Positions 35,348 through 43,649 of a DNA stretch of 64,000 nucleotides are shown here, in pieces. This DNA comes from Terriglobus albidus. Its GTDB lineage: Bacteria > Acidobacteriota > Terriglobia > Terriglobales > Acidobacteriaceae. Under the pieces are notes generated by a model, which saw only the letters and a program-made list of their open reading frames with translations, was not told the origin of the DNA and did no database searches. Position 1 is the stretch's first letter, and the number at the start of each line of letters is the position of its first letter. The position numbers were made by a program, and so were the translations under genes. The stretch lies in assembly GCF_008000815.1 (NCBI RefSeq), contig NZ_CP042806.1, forward strand, positions 3,720,001 through 3,784,000. The letters run 5' to 3'.

Positions 35348-36544
35348 TTACCTGGCTGCATCCAGCAAAATCAACAAAACACGGCGCAACGCCAGCTCTC
35401 GCCCAGCGGGATCAAACCACTCACCGTGAGTATGGATTCCCCCGGCGATTCCACCGGCGCCTACCGCAATCGCCTCCCGCCCCAGGGCCAACGGGACGTT
35501 CGCGTCGGTCGAACCGATGCGGAGCTCCGTCCGCAGACGCAGGTGGCGGTCGACCGCGTGGATGGTCTCGAGCAGGGCGGCCTCTTTGGAAAGGGCTCCT
35601 GCAGGGCGGTCGCCGATGGTCGCCACCTGAAGGCTCAGTCTGCGGTCGCCGGCGTCGTCATTTGCTTCCAGAACAGCATCTTCAAGCGCCCGATGGACCT
35701 GGACCTCCAAAGAGATCAGTTGGTCGATATCGACAGAGCGCAGATCAATGAGGCAGCTCGCACGCTCAGGAACGGAGGTGACGGACATTCCGCCCTCAAT
35801 ACGCCCGATATTCCAGGTGGTGCGCGGCTGGCGCGGAAGTTCGATTCGCTCCATTGCAGCGATCGCCTTGCTCAGCACGACAATCGGGTTGGGAGCCCCT
35901 GCCTCTGTCCAGGAGTGCCCGCCCGGACCGGTAACGGTGGCCTGAAGTCTGCGGCTGCCGATGGCTCCGACGACCACATTCTCAGTCCCTGCTCCTTCCA
36001 GGCAGATGGTGGAGCGGATGCGTCCGGCATACTCAGAACGAAAGAAGAGGTGACGCATGCCGCGCAGATTTCCTTCCGCTTCCTCCCCGACATTGGCTGC
36101 AAACAGGATGGTGTGCCCCGGTATAAGCTGTGCTGCCTTCATGGCAGCGGCTACCGCCAGAAGGCCTGTGAGTCCGGCGACGTTGTCCGCAGCGCCCGGA
36201 GCATAGACCCGCCCCTCCTCCAGCCGCGGCTCCGGCAGCATTTCATCGGGAAAGATGGTATCCAGGTGAGCCGAAAGCATGGTGATCGGCCCATTCCGGA
36301 CCTTTCCCGGGAGCTCTCCCAGGACATTTCCTTCGGCATCGATCTGAATCTGCTCCAGGCCAAGTTCGGCAAACCGGTCCCGGACCCACGCGGCCCGCTG
36401 CTCTTCCTTATAAGGAGGAGCAGGAATTCGCAGCATCTCCATCTGCCAGGCAAGCAGTCGCTGTTCCTGAAGATGCAGCCACTGAAAGGCGGCGTGGACG
36501 CCACGCAGACCTGCCAGTTCTGTAATCCTCTGGTTTGCGCGCAT
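35348..36544 (-). CDS. M20 family metallopeptidase (PepT-like)
   Basis: A 398-residue cytoplasmic di-zinc peptidase, probably an aminopeptidase acting on short peptides. Canonical residues are all present: SAHLDTIFP (first His and Asp), GAADNVAGL (bridging Asp), GEEAEGN (catalytic Glu pair) and GGIHTHGEWFD near the C-terminus (last His). The dimerisation or lid domain lies at about 185-300 (GPGGHSWTEAG). It starts at ATG 36544, overlapping the TGA of truA by one base (TGATG), with gaggtg upstream, so it is translationally coupled to truA. It is a useful contrast to the two lipoproteins whose metal sites are altered. Confidence 0.9.
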   Translation of the reverse strand: MRANQRITELAGLRGVHAAFQWLHLQEQRLLAWQMEMLRIPAPPYKEEQRAAWVRDRFAELGLEQIQIDAEGNVLGELPGKVRNGPITMLSAHLDTIFPDEMLPEPRLEEGRVYAPGAADNVAGLTGLLAVAAAMKAAQLIPGHTILFAANVGEEAEGNLRGMRHLFFRSEYAGRIRSTICLEGAGTENVVVGAIGSRRLQATVTGPGGHSWTEAGAPNPIVVLSKAIAAMERIELPRQPRTTWNIGRIEGGMSVTSVPERASCLIDLRSVDIDQLISLEVQVHRALEDAVLEANDDAGDRRLSLQVATIGDRPAGALSKEAALLETIHAVDRHLRLRTELRIGSTDANVPLALGREAIAVGAGGIAGGIHTHGEWFDPAGRELALRRVLLILLDAAR

Positions 36545-37338
36545 CAATATTGCACCTCAACCAGGAAGAGGCCTCTCGCTGGGGCCGTCGGTCCCGAGAT
36601 CGATCGGTTGCGGGCTGCCAGAATCTCAGGCATCTGCGATGCTGACATCCGCCCGCACCCCATCTCAACGAAGGTGCCAACCAGGTTCCGGACCATGTGG
36701 TGCAGAAAGCCATTTCCGTTGACCCGGTAGATCAGGAGGTCGCCTTCACGCCTCCACTCCGAAGTGGAGATGGTTCGCACCATCGTCGGCGGAGTGGCGC
36801 CCTGGCGAACGGAGACATCCGGATCGTTCGCGGCAAACGAACTGAAGTCCATCTCACCAATTACGGTTGTGGCTGCCTGCTGCATCGGACCAATATCCAG
36901 CGGCCAGCGGCAGTCCCATACATATCGGGCGAGGAGGGGAGAGCAGATGCGCTCATGGCGTGTCCCGGCATCGCGCCGGACGAAGATGCGGTACTCATAG
37001 GTCTTACCGCACGCCGAATGTCGCGCGTGGAAATCTTGCGGCATGACCTCTGCCTGGGTCACTCGCACACTCGTGGGTAGAGCCCGGTTCAAAGCCCGCA
37101 GCAGGTTCTGTTGGGGAATGCCCGCTTCCAGATCGAAGGTCGCTACCTGACCCAGGGCGTGCACACCGGCATCGGTTCTACCGGAACCCTGCGGCAGAAC
37201 CTCTTCTCCTGTGACCTTCCGGATGGCTTCGGAGAGCAGCCCCTGAACGGTCCGCAACCCCGGCTGTACCTGCCAGCCATGAAAGTCGCCGCCGTCGTAA
37301 CTCAGGGTCAGCTTCCAGGTGTTCCGGGAAAAGGCCAT
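36544..37338 (-). CDS. truA: tRNA pseudouridine(38-40) synthase TruA
   Basis: Converts uridines 38, 39 and 40 of tRNA anticodon stems to pseudouridine. The LTLSYDGGDFHGWQ opening, the catalytic Asp in GRTDAGVHALGQVATF, the HARHSACGKTYEYRI block and the C-terminal GNGFLHHMVRNLVGT are diagnostic. ATG 37338 is preferred; the frame reaches a GTG at 37371. It is co-translated with the downstream PepT-like peptidase. Length of 264 residues is normal. Confidence 0.97.
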   Translation of the reverse strand: MAFSRNTWKLTLSYDGGDFHGWQVQPGLRTVQGLLSEAIRKVTGEEVLPQGSGRTDAGVHALGQVATFDLEAGIPQQNLLRALNRALPTSVRVTQAEVMPQDFHARHSACGKTYEYRIFVRRDAGTRHERICSPLLARYVWDCRWPLDIGPMQQAATTVIGEMDFSSFAANDPDVSVRQGATPPTMVRTISTSEWRREGDLLIYRVNGNGFLHHMVRNLVGTFVEMGCGRMSASQMPEILAARNRSISGPTAPARGLFLVEVQY

Positions 37339-37659
37339 CTTTGCACGGTAACATGCTGACGCATGTGTCACTTGCTATACTCGTCGCTATCCGCCAAAGG
37401 CCATGTCCGTCGCTTCCAACGAACTCCACGGAACCTACAGGAACCTGTTTACGTATCAGCCCCTGAACCAGTCGTGGAATGATTTCAATGATTTCGTAAC
37501 CGGAAGCCACTCTGAAACATCTGTCACTTTGTATCCGTACAACACTTACACCGAGAAAAGGGAATAGCAGTACCACCCTCTCGCCAACCCGGAACTGCGA
37601 CCCGAAAAACTAAGGCAGACCGGCGACCCTAAACGATCGCATTAGCTGGAGAGCGCAAC
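37339..37659. other. 321-bp divergent intergenic region (truA / TolC-family)
   Basis: Plus strand: an extended -10 TGCTATACT (37373-37381) could start a transcript for the TolC-family gene with a 270-base leader. An inverted repeat ACATGC/GCATGT lies just upstream of it (37351-37366). A tandem nine-base repeat AATGATTTC occurs at 37478-37495. No gene is evident. Confidence 0.4.
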
Positions 37660-39723
37660 GTGAATTTGAGACATCTGCAAGCCACAGCGAGCATTGCTTT
37701 GCTCCTGATGGGACCCGCAGCACAGTACGCTGCCGCACAGCAGCAGCAGACCGTCCCCGGAGGCGGAACGCCCGCGCAGGCACAGGCCAACGCCACTCTT
37801 CCGGCGGTACCGGAGCCGAAGCTTACGGAGCCCTTTAACCTGCGCGATACCGCCCGGGACTATTCCAAGCCCAAGAGCCACCTTTTCAAGCCCTGGGATC
37901 CTTATACCCCCATCAACGTCGGGGAGCCTCGTCTCGGCAACACGCCGCGGCTCGAGCAGCTTCTGCGCGATGGCAAAATGTACCTTTCTCTCTCCGATGC
38001 CGTCATGCTGGCGCTGGAGAATAACTATGACATCGCCATCTTCCGCCTGAATCTCGATATCGCGGACACGGATATTCTGCGCGCCCGCGCCGGCTCTACG
38101 TTGCGCGGCGTCTCTTCCGGTCTGGTATCGAATACGCTCGGCGGAACAACGACAACCATCACAGGGGGCGGCGGTCCTGGCGGTACCAGCACCGCGGCTG
38201 GAGCTGCCGGTGCAGGCGCCTCAGGCCTGGTGCTTACCACCAACGGCGCCGGTCCAACGCCGCAGGCGCTGGACCCGGTGCTGACCGGCACGCTGCAGTT
38301 TGAGCGCGCACGGACTCCACAGACGACCAACTTCATCACCGGAACGTTCTCGCTGAACCAAGCGACGGATAGCTACAACTTCGGCTACTCGCAAGGCTTC
38401 ATCACGGGCACTCAGGCGACCATAAGCTTCAACAACTCACGCACCAGCAACAACAGTAGCCGTAGCGTATTCAGTCCACAGCTCCAGTCCACCTTCCAGC
38501 TCCGTCTGCAGCAGCACCTGTTGCAGGGCTTCGGACCGGGTGTGAATGGGCGGTTCATCGTGCAGGCGAAGAACAACCGTCGCATTGTGGACTCTGCGTT
38601 TCGCCAGCAGCTCATCTCGACCGTAACGCAGATTGAGAGCATCTACTGGGCTCTGGTTTCGGCGTATGAGGATGTGCAGGCAAAGACCCGTGCGCTTGAT
38701 CAATCGACAAAGCTCGCATCCGATAATCGCAAGCAGCTTGAGATCGGCACCCTGGCTCCTCTCGATGTTGTGAACTCTGACTCTGCTGTTTCGACGGATA
38801 AGCAGGCTCTAATCACATCGCAGTCGAACCTTGAGTATCAGCAGTTGCTGATCAAGCAAGCCATCGCCCGCAATACCAATGATCCTCAGGTTGCCGCGGC
38901 TCCTGTGATTCCTACCGATCGCGTCAGTCTCGACCGTCTTCCGGAAGAGGATGTGCAGATTGAAGACCTGGTGAAGCAGGCCTACGTCAACAATCCGCAG
39001 ATCGAACAGGCCATGCTGGCCATGAAAAATAACGAGATCTCGATCAAGGCACTGAAGAACGGTCTACTGCCGACGGTGGATGTCTTCGGGTTCTACGGAG
39101 CCGCTGCAATCGGCGGCGCGTGGAACCCGGTCTGCGCCGGTGGTGCGCAGACCGGATGCCAGGGCCTCGCGCAGCGTGGCTACGGCGGTACATTCTCGGA
39201 TCTGTTCAACTCCACAAACCCAGATAAAGCTGTTGGCCTCTCGGTCAACATTCCGATCCGCAACCGGGTCGCCCAGGCTGACCAGGCGCGTTCCCAGATG
39301 GAACTTCGCCAGTCGCAAATGCGTCTGCAGCAGCTCTACACGCAGATTCGTATGCTGGTTACCAACGCGCAGTTCGCACTCACCAATGACCGTGCGGCGG
39401 TTGTGGCTGCCCAGGCTGCCCGTGACTTCCAGGCACAGTCGCTGGACTCCGAGGAGAAGAAGTACCGCCTCGGGGCTTCGACCACGGCTAACGTTCTCCA
39501 GCAGGAGCGTAACCTCGCTACTGCAGAGAACAGCCTGATCTCGTCGACGGCAGCCTATGCCCGTGACCGTGCCTCTCTCTATCAGTTGCTGGCGAATACG
39601 CTGGACCGTTACGGAATCTCGATTACGGATGCTGCGACCGGCACCATGAACCAGGCTCCGGTAATCCCCGGACTGACGGCTCCGAAGGCCCCGGAACCGC
39701 CCAAGCCGCTCACTCCGCAGTAG
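37660..39723 (+). CDS. TolC-family outer-membrane efflux protein
   Basis: A 687-residue outer-membrane channel subunit; three copies would form a trans-periplasmic tunnel for tripartite pumps. GTG start at 37660 has GGAGAG six bases upstream. Signal peptide ends YAAAQ, then a Pro-rich linker. The OEP repeats are long helical hairpins (QLISTVTQIESIYWALVSAYEDVQAKTRAL; QADQARSQMELRQSQMRLQQ, given here as fragments) with a Gly/Thr-rich insertion at about 160-205. A Pro/Lys-rich tail ends the protein. No pump genes are adjacent; the MacB-like set at 15.7-20.8 kb lacks an outer channel and could use it (speculative). Confidence 0.9.
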   Translation: MNLRHLQATASIALLLMGPAAQYAAAQQQQTVPGGGTPAQAQANATLPAVPEPKLTEPFNLRDTARDYSKPKSHLFKPWDPYTPINVGEPRLGNTPRLEQLLRDGKMYLSLSDAVMLALENNYDIAIFRLNLDIADTDILRARAGSTLRGVSSGLVSNTLGGTTTTITGGGGPGGTSTAAGAAGAGASGLVLTTNGAGPTPQALDPVLTGTLQFERARTPQTTNFITGTFSLNQATDSYNFGYSQGFITGTQATISFNNSRTSNNSSRSVFSPQLQSTFQLRLQQHLLQGFGPGVNGRFIVQAKNNRRIVDSAFRQQLISTVTQIESIYWALVSAYEDVQAKTRALDQSTKLASDNRKQLEIGTLAPLDVVNSDSAVSTDKQALITSQSNLEYQQLLIKQAIARNTNDPQVAAAPVIPTDRVSLDRLPEEDVQIEDLVKQAYVNNPQIEQAMLAMKNNEISIKALKNGLLPTVDVFGFYGAAAIGGAWNPVCAGGAQTGCQGLAQRGYGGTFSDLFNSTNPDKAVGLSVNIPIRNRVAQADQARSQMELRQSQMRLQQLYTQIRMLVTNAQFALTNDRAAVVAAQAARDFQAQSLDSEEKKYRLGASTTANVLQQERNLATAENSLISSTAAYARDRASLYQLLANTLDRYGISITDAATGTMNQAPVIPGLTAPKAPEPPKPLTPQ

Positions 39724-39743
39724 TCCATCAGCAGCGCATAACC

Positions 39744-39771
39744 AGAAGCCCAGCTTGACGGCTGGGCTTCT
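39744..39771 (+). terminator. Intrinsic terminator of the TolC-family gene
   Basis: Perfect 11-pair stem AGAAGCCCAGC (39744-39754) / GCTGGGCTTCT (39761-39771), loop ttgacg, followed by TCATT. Confidence 0.85.
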
Positions 39772-39786
39772 TCATTAAATAAGAGA

Positions 39787-39811
39787 GGGCCGCCCCGGCG
39801 CGAGGCGGCCC
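39787..39811. other. GC-rich hairpin after the terminator
   Basis: GGGCCGCC (39787-39794) pairs with GGCGGCCC (39804-39811), nine-base loop. No T-run; possibly a back-up terminator or RNA structure. Confidence 0.5.
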
Positions 39812-40005
39812 GCAGAGGGTTCAACATCCAAAGAGCGCTCCACGAATCTCCGTAATCAATCCCCAACAGGATTCGTAAGCGTTCCCAGTTGCATGGAAGC
39901 GTACGCCCGATCGTTGCAATGGTTGTCACACTCGTGTCACTTTCACCACGCCGAAAGACTTGCAAAGCGGAACAAGGATTTCGCAAACCAACTATCCTAG
40001 AATCG

Positions 40006-42135
40006 ATGTCTCACGAGCCAAACGCCCTCGCCGCTGCCTCCTCCGCTTATCTTCGTTCCGCCATCAACCAGCCGGTTCGGTGGCATGAGTGGAGCCCCGC
40101 AGCCTTTGCGCTCGCTGTGGAACAAAACAAGCCGATCCTTCTCGACATCGGCGCGGTATGGTGCCACTGGTGCCATGTAATGGATCGTGAGTCGTATGAG
40201 AACGATCAGACTGCCGCGGTCATCAATGAGCACTACATCGCCATCAAGGTCGACCGGGATGAGCGTCCCGATGTGGATGCCCGCTACCAGGCGGCTATCT
40301 CTGCGATCAGCGGGCAGGGAGGCTGGCCATTAACCGCCTTCCTTACACCCGATGGCAGGCCCTTCTTTGGCGGCACCTACTTTCCTCCGCAGGATCAGTT
40401 CGGCAGGCCTGGATTTCAGCACGTTCTCCTCACCATGGCCTCCGCCTTCCAGCAGAAGCGCGATGAGGTAGACGACTCGGCCGCTTCGGTCATGGCGGCG
40501 ATTGAGCACAATGAGACCTTCTCCGGGCGGTCCTCTCGCATTACACCGGAGCTGACTGCCAAGCTCACCTCCGCCATTACAGACATGTACGACCAGCGCT
40601 ACGGCGGCTTTGGGTCCCAGCCAAAGTTTCCGCATTCGACCGCGATCGATCTACTACTGGACAGCGCGCTTCGTCCTGGCGCCGACGAGAAAATCGCCGC
40701 ATCGGCGCTCGGTACGCTTAGCGCCATGTCAAGAGGCGGGATCTATGACCATCTCGCCGGCGGCTTCCATCGTTATTCGGTCGATGAGCAGTGGATCGTT
40801 CCGCACTTCGAGAAAATGCTCTACGATAACGCCGGCCTGCTGGCGAACTACGCCCATGCCTTCCAGAGTTTTGCGGAACCTGATGCTGCCCGTGTTGCGC
40901 GCGAGACCATCGTGTGGGTCGATACCTGGCTCTCTGACCGCGAACGTGGTGGTTTCTACGCCTCCCAGGATGCCGATATCAACCTGGATGACGACGGCGA
41001 CTACTTTACCTGGACGCTGGACGAAGCCCGCTCTGTCCTCACCGCCGAAGAGCTGAAGGTCGCAGCTCCGTTCTACGACATTGGCGATGTGGGCGATATG
41101 CACCACAACCCGGCGAAAAACGTGCTCCATGTAAAGCATCTGTTGGGCCAAGTGGCGCAACGGGCGGGAGTGCCGCTGGAGCAGGCAACATCGCTCCTGC
41201 GTTCCGCAAAGCAGAAGTTATATGCAGCCCGGTTGCAGCGCCCAACGCCTTATATTGACCGGACAATCTATACCGGCTGGAACGGCATGATGATCTCGGC
41301 CTACATTGCGGCCGGCAGGGCGCTGGCGATTCCGGCGGTGACTGCCTTCGCGCTGAAATCACTGGATCGTATTCTGGCAGAGGCTTGGAATCCCGGAGTG
41401 GGACTGTCACATGTGGTCGCCTATGCTGACGGCACATCCGCGCCGAAGCCTGTTCCCTCGACCCTGGACGACTACGCCTTTCTGGCGACATCCTGCCTGG
41501 ATGCATGGGAATGCAGCGGAAACCTGAAGTATTACCTTGGAGCAAAAAGCCTCGCGGAGTATGTCGTCGCGAACTTCTGGGACGTGACGGGGCTTGGGTT
41601 CTTTGATACACCACTCACTGACGAACCGGCGCTCGGGGCGCTTTCAGCCCAGCGGAAGCCGTTGCAGGATGCTCCGGCCCCGGCGGCAAACCCAACCGTG
41701 GCTTCGTTGCTGGTGCGGCTCGAAGAGCTCTCCGGGAAACAGGAGTACCGGGATATGGCCTTTGATACGTTGGAGACCTTCGGCGGTATTGTGGAGCACT
41801 TCGGCCTCTATGCCGCCAGCTATGGCTTGGCTCTTCAGCGCCTGGTCCAGCCGGCTGCGCAGGTAGTAATCCTGGGAGACGATGACGCCGCGAAAATGCT
41901 GGAGGCTGCGGCGCTGACCCGTTACTCCGTTTCCAAGAGCGTCATCCGCCTCTCGTACGCGCAGCTTTCCGCGCTCCCGGAGACTCTGGCAGAGACGATT
42001 CCCAACCTGCCCGGCATCGAGTCCGGGAAGAGCGTCGCGATTGTCTGTGCGGCTAAAACATGCCATCCGCCTGTTACTGATCCGGAGAGCCTTCTGGAGC
42101 TTTTGAACCGATCGCTACTGCCCGCCTCCCGGTAA
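40006..42135 (+). CDS. DUF255 / YyaL-SSP411-like thioredoxin-domain protein
   Basis: A 709-residue protein: N-terminal thioredoxin-like DUF255 domain (about 15-175) with WCHWCHVMDRESYEN (C53, C56), then an (alpha/alpha)6-barrel like N-acylglucosamine 2-epimerase (GGFHRYSVDEQWIVPHFEKM; TGWNGMMISAYIAAGRAL). The biochemical role is unsettled. No signal peptide, so cytoplasmic. ATG 40006 is used; the frame is open to 39889 but that part has no conserved sequence. A Shine-Dalgarno is lacking; TATCCT eight bases before the ATG could be a -10 box of a leaderless transcript. Its end overlaps the convergent MscS gene by 21 bases. Confidence 0.9.
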   Translation: MSHEPNALAAASSAYLRSAINQPVRWHEWSPAAFALAVEQNKPILLDIGAVWCHWCHVMDRESYENDQTAAVINEHYIAIKVDRDERPDVDARYQAAISAISGQGGWPLTAFLTPDGRPFFGGTYFPPQDQFGRPGFQHVLLTMASAFQQKRDEVDDSAASVMAAIEHNETFSGRSSRITPELTAKLTSAITDMYDQRYGGFGSQPKFPHSTAIDLLLDSALRPGADEKIAASALGTLSAMSRGGIYDHLAGGFHRYSVDEQWIVPHFEKMLYDNAGLLANYAHAFQSFAEPDAARVARETIVWVDTWLSDRERGGFYASQDADINLDDDGDYFTWTLDEARSVLTAEELKVAAPFYDIGDVGDMHHNPAKNVLHVKHLLGQVAQRAGVPLEQATSLLRSAKQKLYAARLQRPTPYIDRTIYTGWNGMMISAYIAAGRALAIPAVTAFALKSLDRILAEAWNPGVGLSHVVAYADGTSAPKPVPSTLDDYAFLATSCLDAWECSGNLKYYLGAKSLAEYVVANFWDVTGLGFFDTPLTDEPALGALSAQRKPLQDAPAPAANPTVASLLVRLEELSGKQEYRDMAFDTLETFGGIVEHFGLYAASYGLALQRLVQPAAQVVILGDDDAAKMLEAAALTRYSVSKSVIRLSYAQLSALPETLAETIPNLPGIESGKSVAIVCAAKTCHPPVTDPESLLELLNRSLLPASR

Positions 42136-43053
42136 CACTGTCGTCGGCGCCGAGGGAAGCGTGGGGTCCTGCGCGTTGATGATGACGGTGCTGGAAGGAA
42201 TACCGAGCCGGATCTGGTTCTTCTCGAAGCCAAGTAGAATTCGCCGCCGCAACTCGCGCAGCACGCCATCCTTCTGGTTGGCCCGCACCTTGGTATTTAC
42301 CAGGTACATGACCTCATTGCCGTTAATCTTGTCCACTCCCAGGACCTTCGGATCTTCAATCGTCACCTGGGCGAAGGCGGTGTCTTTGCGGACTTCCATT
42401 GCCAGTTGGCCCAGCAATTCCACGACTCTGTCGGGATTTTCGCTGGCATCGACGCTTACGTGCAGCGAAGCGACGGAGTAGTCGCGCGACAGGTTCTGGA
42501 CCGTCGTGATCTGTGAGTTGGGAATGATGTTTTGGGTTCCGTCGCCGTCACGCAGGATGGTGCAGCGCAAGCTCATATCTTCGACTGTTCCGGTAAGCCC
42601 AGCCATCTTAACTGAATCGCCGACATTGAACTGGTCTTCCATCAGGATGAAGATTCCGTTCAGCATGTCTTTGAAGATCGACTGCGCGCCGAAAGAGATG
42701 CCGAGTCCGACGACTCCGACAGACGCCAGCAGCGGCTTCAGGTCGATATCGAAGATCGGCAAAATCTGCAGCAGCACGTAGAAGCCTATGGCGGTGTACG
42801 CCGTAGTCCTCAGTACGGAGGACATGGTGCGCAACTGCGAGGCGCGTTGCGAGTTGCCCACCTGCCGGTCAGCCATGCGCCGCATACGTCTAACAAAGAA
42901 GAGGGTGATGCGCTGCAGGATGAAGCCGAAGATCAAAATGAACGCGACCTTCGGCAGATCGTGATGGACGAAATCACTTGCCTGCTCATGCCAGTTGCGT
43001 CCTATCTGCAGGGTACGAACTTCTTGCGGGGCGAAGATCGAAAGGTGCATCAT
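42115..43053 (-). CDS. MscS-family mechanosensitive channel
   Basis: A 312-residue inner-membrane channel. Two or three transmembrane helices (VAFILIFGFILQRITLFFV; TAYTAIGFYVLLQILPIF; LLASVGVVGLGISFGAQSIF, the pore-lining TM3), followed by the MscS beta-domain (GIFILMEDQFNVGDSVKM) and alpha/beta domain with a C-terminal Pro-rich tail. It probably releases solutes at low osmolarity. ATG 43053, with an ATG at 43050 also in frame. Its 3' end overlaps the DUF255 gene; its start faces the small exported protein 40 bases away. Confidence 0.93.
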   Translation of the reverse strand: MMHLSIFAPQEVRTLQIGRNWHEQASDFVHHDLPKVAFILIFGFILQRITLFFVRRMRRMADRQVGNSQRASQLRTMSSVLRTTAYTAIGFYVLLQILPIFDIDLKPLLASVGVVGLGISFGAQSIFKDMLNGIFILMEDQFNVGDSVKMAGLTGTVEDMSLRCTILRDGDGTQNIIPNSQITTVQNLSRDYSVASLHVSVDASENPDRVVELLGQLAMEVRKDTAFAQVTIEDPKVLGVDKINGNEVMYLVNTKVRANQKDGVLRELRRRILLGFEKNQIRLGIPSSTVIINAQDPTLPSAPTTVLPGGGQ

Positions 43054-43093
43054 AAGCTTCTATTTCATCACGGCGGTTTCGAAGGGGGTTCCC

Positions 43094-43465
43094 ATGAAAG
43101 TCACGCGTATTCTGCTTCTCAGTCTGCTTATGACGGCCGCAGTGGCCCAGCAGGGCGGCAATACCGGTGGCTCGCGCGGAGCCCGGCCTGGGCCACCGAC
43201 GACGATACCGGATGTCACGATGGGAGCGCCGGATGACCGCCCAGGCACCTTCGACGCGACCATGGAGAATCAGCGGGCCAAGATGCGTAACGAAGACCGG
43301 CAGAAACGGCTGGTGGAAGACACGCAGAAGCTGCTGACGCTGGCCAATCAGTTGAAGGAAGAGGTAGACAAGTCCAGCAAAGACACCATGTCGATCACCG
43401 TCATCAAGAAGGCTGAGGAGATCGAGAAGCTGGCTAAGTCGGTCAAGGAGCGGATGAAGGGGTAA
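43094..43465 (+). CDS. Small exported helical protein, unknown
   Basis: A 123-residue protein; ATG 43094 follows gaaggggg by about five bases, and the signal peptide is MKVTRILLLSLLMTAAVAQ. After a Gly/Pro-rich linker, the C-terminal 70 residues are charged and mainly helical (NEDRQKRLVEDTQKLLTLAN, KEEVDKSS, KKAEEIEKLAKSVKERM), probably a coiled coil. The family is unrecognised. It is divergent from mscS with only 40 bases between starts, so their promoters overlap. Confidence 0.75.
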   Translation: MKVTRILLLSLLMTAAVAQQGGNTGGSRGARPGPPTTIPDVTMGAPDDRPGTFDATMENQRAKMRNEDRQKRLVEDTQKLLTLANQLKEEVDKSSKDTMSITVIKKAEEIEKLAKSVKERMKG

Positions 43466-43649
43466 CAGCGCTCCCAAGTTGGCGACTAGGACACCGCGAG
43501 CAGGCAAGCAAAGAGATACATGATCGTAAACAGGAGTCCGCGGCGCATCAAAGTCCTTCGAAAACGGCGTATCGACCCTCAGGGGGAGTCATCGGCAATC
43601 GTAGGATTTGCAATAGGGGCAAAGGGTTACAATCGAGAAGCAGAATACG

